From: Prevotella sp. 885
GTDB taxonomy: Bacteria > Bacteroidota > Bacteroidia > Bacteroidales > Bacteroidaceae
Assembly (NCBI RefSeq): GCF_002265625.1
Contig: NZ_NOVE01000012.1
Coordinates: 16,009-80,008 of the forward strand
Length of the DNA: 64,000 nt
Direction of reading: 5' to 3'
The position numbers were made by a program, and so were the translations under genes. Position 1 is the first letter of the stretch. Each line of letters starts with the position of its first letter. The notes beneath the pieces are model-generated. The model searched no databases and was not told the origin of the DNA. It saw nothing but the letters and a program-made list of their open reading frames with translations. Shown here in pieces: positions 29,488-37,804 of this stretch.

Positions 29488-29561
29488 TCGGGGCGACAGG
29501 ATTCGAACCTGCGACCACCTGGTCCCAAACCAGGCGCGCTACCGGACTGCGCTACACCCCG
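29488..29561 (-). tRNA. tRNA-Pro (anticodon TGG)
   Basis: 74 nt cloverleaf on the minus strand: acceptor CGGGGTG / CGCCCCG, anticodon stem CCTGG / CCAGG with loop TTTGGGA (anticodon TGG, reads CCA and other Pro codons), T arm with GGTTCGAATCC, discriminator A. The CCA end is not encoded, as usual in Bacteroidetes. It lies about 100 bp from the IS end. Confidence 0.96.
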
Positions 29562-29676
29562 TTTGACGTTAACTTGCATATGTCAGAACCTTTGAAAAAA
29601 GGCTCATTTCTCATTTGCGAGTGCAAAGGTAGTAATAACTTCTGACACGTGCAAGTAAACGTTCAAATATTTTTAT

Positions 29677-30864
29677 TTATTTAATTATTCCAAGATCCTG
29701 GAACACCTTCTTCAGAATCTGCACGCCTCTCTCTACCTGCTCCTCTGTATGAGTAGCCATAAGTGCGAAGCGTACGAGCGTATCCTGCGGTGCGCAAGCT
29801 GGCGGGATAACGGGGTTGATGAACACGCCGTTGTCGAAAGCGAGCTTCGTAACCTGGAATGTCTTGTCCACGTCATGCACATAGAGAGGGATGATGGGGC
29901 TTTCAGTCTCACCAATCTCGAAGCCTTCCTCGCGGAAACGCTTGAGAGCATAGTTGGTAACCTTCCACAACTTCTCGATGCGCTCCGGTTCCTTCTTAAT
30001 GATATGCAGAGCCTCAAGAGCTGCAGCTGTAGCGGCAGGAGTGTTAGAGGCACTGAAGATGTAAGTACGTACTGTATGACGGAGATAGTTGATGGTATCC
30101 TTGTCGCCAGCGATGAAGCCACCGATACTTGCCATCGACTTAGAGAATGTACCCATGATAAGATCCACCTCGTCAGTGAGTCCGAAATGGTCGCAAACAC
30201 CGCGTCCTTCTTTACCGAATACGCCGAGACCGTGAGCCTCGTCCACCATGATGGAGCAGTTATACTTATGCTTCAGCTCTACGATCTTGGGAAGATTAGC
30301 GAGGTCGCCCTCCATAGAGAACACGCCGTCCACAACGATGAGCTTCACAGCCTCGTGTGGCAGACCCTTGAGGATGTTCTCCAAATCCTCCATGTCGTTG
30401 TGCTTATAGTGAAGCTGACGAGCAAAAGAGAGTCGGCGTCCGTCTACGATGCTGGCATGGTCGCGGTCGTCACAGATAATATAGTCACCACGTCCCACTA
30501 CAACGGCAAGCACGCCTGAGTTGACGAAGAAACCAGTAGAGAAACAGAGTGTTTCGTCTTTGCCAATATATTCAGCCAATTCTTTCTCCAGCTGAACATG
30601 CAAGTCGAGGGTTCCGTTCAGGAAGCGGCTTCCCGCACATCCTGAGCCATACTTATCGAGCGCTTTCTTAGCTGCGTCGATAATGCGCTGGTCTCCCGTG
30701 AGACCGGTATAGGCATTCGAACCAAACATAAGCACCTTATGCCCTGCCATTTCTACTTCTGTGCCCTGCTTACTCGTTATCTCACGAAAATAAGGATACA
30801 CGCCTTCCGCCATATACTTCTGCGGAATGCGATAGCTTTTGTATCTTTCCTGTAATTGTCCCAT
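29677..30864 (-). CDS. spt: Serine palmitoyltransferase (alpha-oxoamine synthase family)
   Basis: 395 residues, PLP-dependent. Joins L-serine and a long-chain acyl-CoA to 3-keto-dihydrosphingosine, the first step of sphingolipid synthesis in Bacteroidetes. PLP lysine K242 in TFSKSMASIGGF, DEAHGLGVFG upstream of it, and the substrate-loop GSGCAGSRFLNGTLD. The start MGQLQERYKSY and the run GVYPYFREI match Bacteroides SPT more than KBL or BioF relatives, and no biotin or threonine genes lie near. Diverges from a lipid-kinase gene, which fits a lipid role. KBL (2-amino-3-ketobutyrate CoA ligase) is the main alternative annotation. Confidence 0.87.
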   Translation of the reverse strand: MGQLQERYKSYRIPQKYMAEGVYPYFREITSKQGTEVEMAGHKVLMFGSNAYTGLTGDQRIIDAAKKALDKYGSGCAGSRFLNGTLDLHVQLEKELAEYIGKDETLCFSTGFFVNSGVLAVVVGRGDYIICDDRDHASIVDGRRLSFARQLHYKHNDMEDLENILKGLPHEAVKLIVVDGVFSMEGDLANLPKIVELKHKYNCSIMVDEAHGLGVFGKEGRGVCDHFGLTDEVDLIMGTFSKSMASIGGFIAGDKDTINYLRHTVRTYIFSASNTPAATAAALEALHIIKKEPERIEKLWKVTNYALKRFREEGFEIGETESPIIPLYVHDVDKTFQVTKLAFDNGVFINPVIPPACAPQDTLVRFALMATHTEEQVERGVQILKKVFQDLGIIK

Positions 30865-30912
30865 TTTTAAATAAATGTAGGTATACTACCCAAAATTTGT
30901 AATTTCAATGTG

Positions 30913-30920
30913 CAAAGTTA
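30913..30920 (-). promoter_or_regulatory. Promoter -7 box for spt
   Basis: TAACTTTG on the minus strand, 48 bases before the spt ATG; no clear -33 element. Confidence 0.5.
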
Positions 30921-31014
30921 CAAAAAAGAAGTAAAATAGCGTTTCATTTTCTTAGAAATCTATGTTTAAGGCAAAATTAGTGTGCAAAAATAGGGCCTAC
31001 ATTATAAAAATAGC

Positions 31015-31022
31015 TATCTTTG
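31015..31022 (+). promoter_or_regulatory. Promoter -7 box for the lipid kinase gene
   Basis: TATCTTTG matches TAnnTTTG and lies 71 bases before the ATG at 31094. Confidence 0.5.
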
Positions 31023-31093
31023 CAATGAAAATATAAGTCTTAAATACACTTTACACAGACTATACATTATATATAATATATAAGAGCAAGCAC

Positions 31094-32122
31094 ATGAAGA
31101 AGAAAGCCATTTTCATAATCAACCTTATTTCCGGCACGTCTGACAAGTCGGGCATACCAGCTCTCATCGCCGAGCACATCGACCATGAGAAGTTTGACTA
31201 TGAAATAGCCGTGACGCAATATGCCGGCCACGCCTCAGAGATAGCCACAAAGGCAAAGAACGATGGTGTGGACGTCGTTGTGGCTGTAGGCGGAGACGGC
31301 ACCGTAAATGAGGTGGCACGTGCCATCGTACATTCCAACACCGCCCTCGGCATCATCCCTTGCGGCTCTGGCAACGGCCTTGCACGTCACCTTCTCCTAC
31401 CTATAAACGTGCGCAAGTCTATTGACATTATCAATACTTGCGAGATACACGACCTCGACTACGGCATCATCAACGGCTATCCGTTCTTCTGCACCTGCGG
31501 CATGGGCTTCGACGCCTTTGTGAGCATGAAGTTTGCGGAAGCAGGAAAGCGCGGGCCCATCACCTACGTGGAGAACGTGCTGCGCGAGGGTCTGAAGTAT
31601 AAGCCAGAGACATACGTCATCCAGGACGAGAACGGCACCAACCAATACAAGGCATTCCTCATCTCGTGCGCCAATGCGTCCCAGTACGGCAACAATGCCT
31701 ACATCGCACCGCAGGCATCAATGAGCGACGGACTCATGGACGTAATAATCATGGAACCCATCGACCTCATCGAAGCTCCGCAGATAAGCATCGACATGTT
31801 CAACAAGACGCTGGACAAGAACTCCCGAATAAAGACATTCAAGTGTCAGAAGCTGCACATTCACCGCAGCCAACCGGGCGTCATTCATTACGACGGCGAC
31901 CCTGTAATGACCGGTGAGGAAATCGACGTGGAGATACGTCCGAAGGGAATAAAGATAATAGTCAATCCCTTTGCCGACCGCAACGCCCGTAAGCCCAACG
32001 CCATCCAGAGCGCAGCAGCCGAACTCTTCAATCAGATGAACGAAATACGCGACGACATCAACCGTCAGGGCAGACGCTTCCAGGCTTGGAGCAAGCTGAT
32101 ACAGCGCAAACTAAACCTATAA
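31094..32122 (+). CDS. Diacylglycerol/lipid kinase family protein
   Basis: 342 residues of the DAGK catalytic family (YegS/BmrU type, also sphingosine and ceramide kinases). The nucleotide-binding motif VAVGGDGTVNEVARAIV and the substrate-region GIIPCGSGNGLARHL are clear, with the ending YDGDPVMTGEEIDVEIRP usual for the family. The product should phosphorylate a membrane lipid with ATP in the cytosol. Because spt diverges from it, a sphingoid base or ceramide is a possible substrate beside diacylglycerol; this is inference. trmN6 follows after three bases. Confidence 0.88.
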   Translation: MKKKAIFIINLISGTSDKSGIPALIAEHIDHEKFDYEIAVTQYAGHASEIATKAKNDGVDVVVAVGGDGTVNEVARAIVHSNTALGIIPCGSGNGLARHLLLPINVRKSIDIINTCEIHDLDYGIINGYPFFCTCGMGFDAFVSMKFAEAGKRGPITYVENVLREGLKYKPETYVIQDENGTNQYKAFLISCANASQYGNNAYIAPQASMSDGLMDVIIMEPIDLIEAPQISIDMFNKTLDKNSRIKTFKCQKLHIHRSQPGVIHYDGDPVMTGEEIDVEIRPKGIKIIVNPFADRNARKPNAIQSAAAELFNQMNEIRDDINRQGRRFQAWSKLIQRKLNL

Positions 32123-32125
32123 GCG

Positions 32126-32827
32126 ATGGCATCCCAGAGTTTCACATTCCGCCAGTTTGCCGTCCATCAGGACCGTTGCGCCATGAAGGTGGGCACGGAC
32201 GGCGTGCTCCTTGGGGCATGGGCAAACGTCAAAGGCGACATCCTCGATATCGGCACCGGCACGGGGCTAATCGCCCTTATGACGGCTCAACGATCTCCCT
32301 CATCCAAGGTAACAGCCATTGAGATTGACCCTGACGCCGCCGTGCAAGCCACAGAAAACGTGGCGTCATCGCCGTTCGCCGACCGCATCAGCGTGGTGCA
32401 GAGTTCCATTCAGGACTATCGCCCGGCAATGACCTTCCATACCATCGTCTCCAACCCCCCGTTCTTCGAGTCGAGCCTGAAAAATCCCGACCCGTCCAGA
32501 GCCACAGCCCGCCACACCGACTCGCTCTCATATCGCGAGCTGTTCCAAGCCGTTGCCCGACTGCTGGCAGACGAAGGAGAGTTCAGTGCTGTCATTCCGA
32601 GCGACTGCCTATCTCCTTTCATAGCCGAAGCCTATCTGTCAGGTCTTCGTTCCACACGTCAGACAGCCGTCCGCACCACACCGCGCAAGCAGCCAAAGCG
32701 TTACCTTGTGGCTTTCAGCCGACAAGCCACCGTCAGCATGGAACGCTCCGAACAATGTCTGCAAAACACCGACGGCAGTCGTTCGGAATGGTATGACAAA
32801 CTCACCTCCGAATTCTATATAAAGTGA
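32126..32827 (+). CDS. trmN6: tRNA1(Val) (adenine-37-N6)-methyltransferase
   Basis: 233 residues. SAM-binding motif I DIGTGTGLIALMTAQ, then the catalytic NPPFF motif of N6-adenine methyltransferases, and the N-terminal F-x-x-x-Q-F-x-V-x-Q-D-x-x-A-M-K-V-x-T-D-G run (FAVHQDRCAMKVGTDG) that marks the YfiC/TrmN6 family. It methylates A37 of tRNA-Val in E. coli. Co-transcribed with the lipid kinase gene (three-base gap). Confidence 0.9.
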   Translation: MASQSFTFRQFAVHQDRCAMKVGTDGVLLGAWANVKGDILDIGTGTGLIALMTAQRSPSSKVTAIEIDPDAAVQATENVASSPFADRISVVQSSIQDYRPAMTFHTIVSNPPFFESSLKNPDPSRATARHTDSLSYRELFQAVARLLADEGEFSAVIPSDCLSPFIAEAYLSGLRSTRQTAVRTTPRKQPKRYLVAFSRQATVSMERSEQCLQNTDGSRSEWYDKLTSEFYIK

Positions 32828-32895
32828 AAACATCGAGGCAAATACGTTAAAAACAGCAAAAGCACTATCGTATGAGAAAAGAATTATGATAAAAG

Positions 32896-32926
32896 TTGCA
32901 CACTCACCCTTTTATTATTACTTTTG
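32896..32926 (+). promoter_or_regulatory. Promoter for ilvE
   Basis: TTG (32896-32898), 20 bases, TACTTTTG (32919-32926), 77 bases before the ilvE ATG. Confidence 0.6.
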
Positions 32927-33003
32927 CCAACAGATAGGAATAAACAAATCTAAACATAACCATCAACAAGACACTATAGTTTAACAATATACACAAGAAT
33001 GTC

Positions 33004-34026
33004 ATGAAAGATATTGCATGGTCAGAGTTGTCATTCGGCTACATGCCGACAGACTACAACGTGCGCTGTTGCTATCGCAACGGCAAGTGGGGCGAAATTG
33101 AAGTATGCTCCGACGAGTATTTGAAAATCCACATGGCAGCCACCTGCCTCCATTACGGTCAGGAAGCTTTCGAAGGTCTGAAGGCTTATCGTTGTCCTGA
33201 CGGCAAGGTACGTCTGTTCCGTGTAGAAGAGAATGCAGCCCGCCTTCAGTCTACATGCCGTGGCATCATGATGCCTGAGCTTCCCACAGAACTCTTCGTG
33301 GAAATGGCAAAGAAAGTGGTTCGTCTCAATCAGGAGTACATCCCGACATACGAGAGCGGCGCCACACTTTATCTCCGTCCTCTCCTCATCGGCACATCAG
33401 CACAGGTAGGCGTTCATCCGGCAGAAGAATACATGTTCCTTATCTTCGCCACACCGGTAGGTCCTTACTTCAAGGGCGGATTCTCTACCAACCCGTACGT
33501 CATCATTCGCGACTTCGACCGTTCGGCTCCTCTCGGAACCGGTATCTATAAGGTAGGCGGCAACTATGCAGCATCTCTGAGAGCCAACCACCTTGCACAC
33601 GAGAAGGGCTACGCTTGCGAGTTCTATCTCGACGCAAAGGAAAAGAAATACATGGACGAGTGTGGTGCAGCCAACTTCTTCGGCATCAAGAACAACACAT
33701 ACGTCACACCGAAATCGACATCCATCCTCCCCTCAATCACAAACAAGAGCCTTATGCAGCTCGCTGAGGACTTTGGCATGACAGTGGAGCGCCGTCAGAT
33801 TCCGGAAGAGGAACTTGCCACATTCGAAGAGGCAGGTGCTTGCGGAACAGCAGCCGTTATCAGCCCGATCTCATACATCGACGACCTCGACACAGGCCAG
33901 CGCTTCACATTCAGCAAGGACGGCAAGCCCGGTCCTGTCTCTACCAAGCTCTACAACCACCTGCGTGGCATACAGTACGGCACAGAGGAGGACAAGCACG
34001 GCTGGACAACTGTGGTAATCGAATAA
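33004..34026 (+). CDS. ilvE: Branched-chain amino acid aminotransferase
   Basis: 340 residues, PLP fold type IV, of the large BCAT2-like subgroup. Interconverts Leu/Ile/Val and their 2-oxo acids with glutamate as amino donor. Key parts: HYGQEAFEGLKAYR near residue 50, PLP lysine K183 in GIYKVGGNYAAS, and EAGACGTAAVISPI near the end, where the phosphate is bound. Single-gene unit with its own promoter and terminator. Confidence 0.94.
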   Translation: MKDIAWSELSFGYMPTDYNVRCCYRNGKWGEIEVCSDEYLKIHMAATCLHYGQEAFEGLKAYRCPDGKVRLFRVEENAARLQSTCRGIMMPELPTELFVEMAKKVVRLNQEYIPTYESGATLYLRPLLIGTSAQVGVHPAEEYMFLIFATPVGPYFKGGFSTNPYVIIRDFDRSAPLGTGIYKVGGNYAASLRANHLAHEKGYACEFYLDAKEKKYMDECGAANFFGIKNNTYVTPKSTSILPSITNKSLMQLAEDFGMTVERRQIPEEELATFEEAGACGTAAVISPISYIDDLDTGQRFTFSKDGKPGPVSTKLYNHLRGIQYGTEEDKHGWTTVVIE

Positions 34027-34076
34027 CAAAACCACACCGCTAAAATAAGGCAAAAGCTGTATAAACATAACATTAT

Positions 34077-34135
34077 AGAGGCAGTAGAGACACGCACGCC
34101 GTGAGGCAATGCAAAGTCTCCGCTGCCTCTTTTTT
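34077..34135 (+). terminator. Terminator after ilvE
   Basis: AGAGGCAG at the start pairs with CTGCCTCT at the end, with a second pairing block GAGAC / GTCTC inside, followed by T6. It reaches up to 20 bases before folK. Confidence 0.75.
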
Positions 34136-34154
34136 AATATCAAAAAAAGCGAAA

Positions 34155-34580
34155 ATGCAAGAACCCAACAGCCACATCGCATACCTCTCGCTCGGCTCCA
34201 ACCTTGGCAACCGCCATGCCACCATGCAGCAAGCCATCCTCCTCCTCGGCAAGCAGGCAGGCAGCGTAGACCGCGTGTCGTCAGCCATTGAGACCGAACC
34301 GTGGGGCTTCAAGTCGGCCAACAAATTCCTCAACATGTGCGTCCGCATCATCACCACCCTGTCGCCAGAACAGCTCCTCGCCACCACCAAGGACATAGAG
34401 CAGCAGCTCGGCCGCACCACCAAGTCGGTGAACGGACAATACCATGACCGCCCCATAGACATCGACATACTCACGTACGACGACCTACACATCAATACGC
34501 CGTCGCTCACCCTCCCCCACCCCCACATGCACGAACGCGACTTCGTGATGATTCCGCTGCGCGAGATACTTGACAAGTAG
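34155..34580 (+). CDS. folK: 2-amino-4-hydroxy-6-hydroxymethyldihydropteridine pyrophosphokinase (HPPK)
   Basis: 141 residues. Transfers pyrophosphate from ATP to the pterin in folate synthesis. Family motifs: LSLGSNLGNRHATM at the start, ETEPWGF, and the catalytic RPIDIDILTYDD with LPHPHMHERDFVMIPL. I chose the ATG at 34155 (MQEPNSHIAYLSLGSN) because the longer frame from 34101 reads through the ilvE terminator. Confidence 0.93.
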   Translation: MQEPNSHIAYLSLGSNLGNRHATMQQAILLLGKQAGSVDRVSSAIETEPWGFKSANKFLNMCVRIITTLSPEQLLATTKDIEQQLGRTTKSVNGQYHDRPIDIDILTYDDLHINTPSLTLPHPHMHERDFVMIPLREILDK

Positions 34581-34623
34581 GGGCAGCCAAGCCTGTGAAA
34601 GGGACGTTTTTCGGCAAAACACA

Positions 34624-34653
34624 TTGATATATTAATATAAATGCCTAACTTTG
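34624..34653 (+). promoter_or_regulatory. Promoter for trmB
   Basis: TTG (34624-34626), 19 bases, TAACTTTG (34646-34653). The box lies inside the longer possible reading frame from 34641, which fixes the trmB start at 34683. Confidence 0.65.
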
Positions 34654-34682
34654 CATACTGCAATATATACATAAGACAAGAA

Positions 34683-35453
34683 ATGGGCAAAGGAAAACTG
34701 GCGAAGTTCGCCGACATGGAAAGATATGAGAACGTATTTCAGTATCCGTTCTCTGTAGCCGACAACGTGCCGTTCGACATGAAAGGCCATTGGCGCGAGA
34801 CGTATTTCAAGAACCAGAACCCTATAGTGCTGGAGCTGGGCTGCGGCAAGGGTGAATACACCGTAGGGCTTGCCAAGATGTTCCCCGACATCAACTTCAT
34901 CGGAGTGGACATCAAGGGAGCACGCATGTGGACAGGTGCCACACAGGCATTGGACGAAGGACTGAAAAATGTGGCGTTCCTACGCACCAACATAGAGATA
35001 ATCGACCGCTTCTTCAGCAAAGACGAGGTGCAGGAGATATGGCTCACATTCAGCGACCCGCAGATGAAGAACCCGCGCAAGCGCCTCACATCCACATACT
35101 TCCTCGAGCGTTATCGCCACTTCCTCACCGACGGAGGAACCGTACACCTGAAGACCGACTCGAACTTCCTCTTCACTTACACCACTTATATGCAGCAGCA
35201 CAACAACCTGCCGCTGCTCTTCCGCACCGAGGACCTATATCATACCGACGGCCTCGATCCGCAGACAAAGGAGATTCTGAACATCCAGACCTACTACGAG
35301 TCGATGTGGATAGAACGCGGACTGAACATCAAGTACATGAAGTTCAGCCTGCCACAGGAAGGCGAGCTGACCGAACCAGACGTAGAGATACCGCTCGACG
35401 AATATCGCAGCTATCACCGCGACAAGCGCAGCTCAAAGGAAACAGCGAAATAA
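34683..35453 (+). CDS. trmB: tRNA (guanine-N7)-methyltransferase
   Basis: 256 residues. Makes m7G46 in the tRNA variable loop with SAM. SAM motif [27 protein letters not shown], and the family-defining run [18 protein letters not shown] followed by FLERYRHFL and LKTDSNFLF. The start MGKGKLAKF follows the promoter at 34624-34653. Confidence 0.94.
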   Translation: MGKGKLAKFADMERYENVFQYPFSVADNVPFDMKGHWRETYFKNQNPIVLELGCGKGEYTVGLAKMFPDINFIGVDIKGARMWTGATQALDEGLKNVAFLRTNIEIIDRFFSKDEVQEIWLTFSDPQMKNPRKRLTSTYFLERYRHFLTDGGTVHLKTDSNFLFTYTTYMQQHNNLPLLFRTEDLYHTDGLDPQTKEILNIQTYYESMWIERGLNIKYMKFSLPQEGELTEPDVEIPLDEYRSYHRDKRSSKETAK

Positions 35454-35521
35454 ATTAGGAATTAGGAGTTATGAGTTAGGAATTAGAACAACTCAAAATT
35501 CAAAAATCAAAACTTTACATA
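35454..35521. repeat. Short A/T-rich spacer repeat (AATTAGGAATTAGGAGTT type)
   Basis: Between trmB and apbC: words such as AATTAGGAATTAGGAGTT and AACTCAAAATTCAAAA, which form an imperfect inverted repeat. Related words occur at 36645-36710, 40555-40605, 45905-46040 and 52370-52400. Confidence 0.55.
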
Positions 35522-36625
35522 ATGACATTATATCCGAAACTGATAATGGACGCGCTCGCAACCGTCACCTATCCCGGCAACAAGAAGAATCTTGTGGAAG
35601 CCGAAATGGTGGCAGACAACCTGCGCATTGACGGCATGAAGGTGTCGTTCTCCCTTATCTTCCCCCGTGAAACCGACCCCTTCCTCAAGTCCACCGTCAA
35701 GGCGGCAGAGGCAGCCATCCACTACCACGTATCGAAAGACGTGGATGTGACCATCACCACCGAATTTCTCTCAAAGCCGCGTCCCGAAGTGGGCAAGCTG
35801 CTTCCTGACGTGAAGAACGTCATAGCTGTCAGCTCAGGTAAGGGCGGCGTGGGCAAGAGCACCGTGGCAGCCAACCTCGCCATCGCTCTGGCACGCTTAG
35901 GCTATAAGGTTGGTCTGCTCGACTGTGATGTCTTCGGACCTTCAGTTCCTAAGATGTTCCACGTAGAGGACGCTCGTCCTTACGCTGTAAAGAAAGACGG
36001 TCGCGACCTCATCGAGCCGATTGAGAAGTACGGCATCAAGCTGCTCTCCATCGGATTCTTCGTCAATCCCGACACAGCCACACTCTGGCGTGGCGGCATG
36101 GCGTCAAACGCTCTGAAGCAGCTCATCGCCGATGCTGACTGGGGCGACCTCGACTACTTCATCCTCGACACTCCTCCGGGCACCAGCGACATCCACCTCA
36201 CCCTTCTCCAGACTCTTGCCATAACAGGAGCCGTGATCGTGTCCACCCCGCAGAACGTGGCACTCGCCGACGCTCGCAAGGGCATCGACATGTATCAGAA
36301 CGACAAGGTGGGCGTGCCCATCCTCGGTCTTGTGGAGAACATGGCATGGTTTACGCCTGCCGAACTGCCGGAGAACAAGTATTATATCTTCGGTCGTGAG
36401 GGATGTAAGAACCTCGCAAAGGAAATGAACGTTCCCTTGCTTGCCCAGATTCCTCTCGTGCAGAGCATCTGTGAGAACGGCGACAACGGTACGCCAGCTG
36501 CCACAGACAGCAGCTCAATAACAGGTCTTGCCTTCATCAATCTTGCCCAGGCAGTGGTGACAGTTGTCAACCGCCGCAACAAGGAGCAGGCACCGACAAA
36601 GATCGTGAAAGTAACGAAAGAATAG
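35522..36625 (+). CDS. apbC: Mrp/NBP35 family Fe-S cluster carrier ATPase
   Basis: 367 residues. An N-terminal MIP18-type domain (about 1-90) is followed by the P-loop ATPase with the deviant Walker A G106-KGGVGKST, the switch DCDVFGPSVPKMF and DTPPGTSDIHLTL. Mrp proteins carry and insert Fe-S clusters; in this family a C-x-x-C is often present near the C-terminus, but I see none here, so the cluster ligands are unclear. The spacer before it has a short A/T repeat (see 35454-35521). Confidence 0.92.
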   Translation: MTLYPKLIMDALATVTYPGNKKNLVEAEMVADNLRIDGMKVSFSLIFPRETDPFLKSTVKAAEAAIHYHVSKDVDVTITTEFLSKPRPEVGKLLPDVKNVIAVSSGKGGVGKSTVAANLAIALARLGYKVGLLDCDVFGPSVPKMFHVEDARPYAVKKDGRDLIEPIEKYGIKLLSIGFFVNPDTATLWRGGMASNALKQLIADADWGDLDYFILDTPPGTSDIHLTLLQTLAITGAVIVSTPQNVALADARKGIDMYQNDKVGVPILGLVENMAWFTPAELPENKYYIFGREGCKNLAKEMNVPLLAQIPLVQSICENGDNGTPAATDSSSITGLAFINLAQAVVTVVNRRNKEQAPTKIVKVTKE

Positions 36626-36660
36626 CAGACGGGCATACCGTCCGAATTTTGAATTAGGAA

Positions 36661-36710
36661 TTTTGAGTTTTGAATTGGTAGGATGGATTCTACCAATTCA
36701 AAACTTAAAA
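36661..36710. terminator. Long hairpin between convergent apbC and xseB
   Basis: GTTTTGAATTGGTAG pairs perfectly with CTACCAATTCAAAAC (36667-36681 / 36690-36704), extended by six further mostly A-T pairs, with an 8-base loop. It suits transcript ends from both sides. The arms are made from the GAATT/TTGAGTTTT-type spacer repeat seen elsewhere in the window. Confidence 0.65.
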
Positions 36711-36714
36711 CATC

Positions 36715-36906
36715 CTAATTCTCCTCAAGCACTTTCTTTATGTTTTCCTCCGTGCTTGTGAGTTTATCCTTACACATTTTTATGAGTTTCTGAGCAGTCT
36801 TGAGTTGTTCGCAGAGCGAATCGATGTCAAGTTCTCCGTTCTCCATTTTCTCAGCAATGGTCTCCAGTTGTCGCATTGCCGTCTCGTATTTCATTTCTCT
36901 TGGCAT
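36715..36906 (-). CDS. xseB: Exodeoxyribonuclease VII small subunit
   Basis: 63 residues, all-helical: KYETAMRQLETIAEKMENGELDIDSLCEQLK is the XseB signature (E-x-A-x-x-x-L-E-x-I-V-x-x-L-E-x-G-x-x-x-L-x-x-x-x). Several XseB chains bind the XseA catalytic subunit to make the enzyme that degrades single-stranded DNA from both ends. xseA, normally just upstream, is not next to it here (about 0.9 kb of non-coding DNA lies upstream), so it must be elsewhere or transcribed separately. Confidence 0.92.
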   Translation of the reverse strand: MPREMKYETAMRQLETIAEKMENGELDIDSLCEQLKTAQKLIKMCKDKLTSTEENIKKVLEEN

Positions 36907-37153
36907 ATTGTTTTATGTTATATCTTAGTTTGAACAACAAAGATATTTATTTCCTGTTAAATACACAAATCCGTCCGACACAATATTTGCATTTCTGATG
37001 CTCAATACTATGAGCCCGGCGCACAACAAAATCTTTGGTGCGAAATTCTTGAGTTTTGAGCGTGCAGAGATAGTTTACTGACACACAGCTGCTTATGCGG
37101 ACAAGAAAAGAAATGTGCAATGAATGACGATACCAAACAAGCATCATTAGGTT
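36907..37153. other. Non-coding spacer, nothing identified
   Basis: Upstream part of the 0.9-kb gap after xseB. AT-rich, with only short unsupported reading frames and no clear TAnnTTTG box that I can place. Confidence 0.4.
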
Positions 37154-37256
37154 GCAATAGAGCCACTTTTACACTCCAATAGTGCCACTATTATCATGCA
37201 ATAGTGCCACTTTTACTGTCTAATAGTGCACTTTCGCAGTGTAAAAGTGGCTCTAT
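37154..37256. repeat. 22-bp tandem repeat (four units) closed by an inverted copy
   Basis: Four direct units begin at 37154, 37176, 37198 and 37220, exactly 22 bases apart, consensus GCAATAGTGCCACTTTTA plus four variable bases. A fifth, inverted copy at 37238-37256 is the perfect complement (19 of 19) of 37157-37175 in unit one. No gene overlaps. Confidence 0.88.
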
Positions 37257-37397
37257 CGTATGGCGTGGGTGCTGTTTGCACAGCAAAACACCATAAAAAC
37301 AGCTTTTCGATTCTCTAGAATCAATTTTTATTTTGTAACAGCTTTTTACTCTTTGTACGATATTTGCATGGCAAGACAGATGATTAAAACGACAATA

Positions 37398-37695
37398 CTC
37401 CGTTACTGTATGACAGTATGAGCGGCGCCGTGTCCCGATGGGACACGTATCTATCTGAAACCCACTGCAAGCTCCGAAGGAGCGCCGCTGTGGGTAAGAC
37501 GCTCACACACTCTTTTGGTTCCGCGAAGCGGGACCTATGTACTGTCCTTAATATCATCGTGGATATGTCAGTCCCGCTTCGCGGAACTGTTTGTGGTGGG
37601 GTGTGTTGTCCGTACCCACAGCTGCGCTGCTTCGCAGCTTGCAGTGGGTTTCTGATGGTAGGTCCCGCTTTGCGGAACCTTGCTGCTTGTGGTTC
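37398..37695. repeat. ~300-bp hairpin-rich intergenic repeat, copy A
   Basis: 298 bp, about 90% identical by eye to copy B (40210-40512). Contains several small hairpins: CGTGTCCC-GAT-GGGACACG (37429-37447), GCTCC-GAA-GGAGC, GTTCCGC-GAA-GCGGGAC and its complement GTCCCGC-TTC-GCGGAAC, and the outer arms AAACCCACTGCAAGCT / AGCTTGCAGTGGGTTT. ORFs of 80-118 codons across it are not kept between copies (indels shift the frame), so it is not protein-coding. Confidence 0.88.
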
Positions 37696-37718
37696 GTGGG
37701 CGCATGCCATGCACAAAT

Positions 37719-37779
37719 AAAAGGCTTTACGTTAGGTTGTCGAGAAATGATTCTCGTAAGACCTAACGTAAAGCCTTTT
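37719..37779 (-). terminator. Strong terminator of the secreted protein gene 37805-38686
   Basis: Perfect 19-bp stem AAAAGGCTTTACGTTAGGT / ACCTAACGTAAAGCCTTTT (37719-37737 and 37761-37779), with a second hairpin CGAGAA/TTCTCG inside the loop. T-rich sequence follows on the minus strand. Confidence 0.85.
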
Positions 37780-37804
37780 GTTTAAACCCGATTAGGAGCT
37801 GCGT

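Noticed and set aside
36947..37147. 66-codon ORF upstream of xseB
   Set aside because: No ribosome entry or promoter signal and no protein-like pattern.
37154..37256. CRISPR array
   Set aside because: Units follow each other without spacers and no cas genes are present.
37384..37720. ORFs of 100-110 codons on both strands of the 300-bp repeat (and 80-118 codons in copy B)
   Set aside because: Frames are broken by indels between the two copies while hairpins are kept, so coding is not supported.
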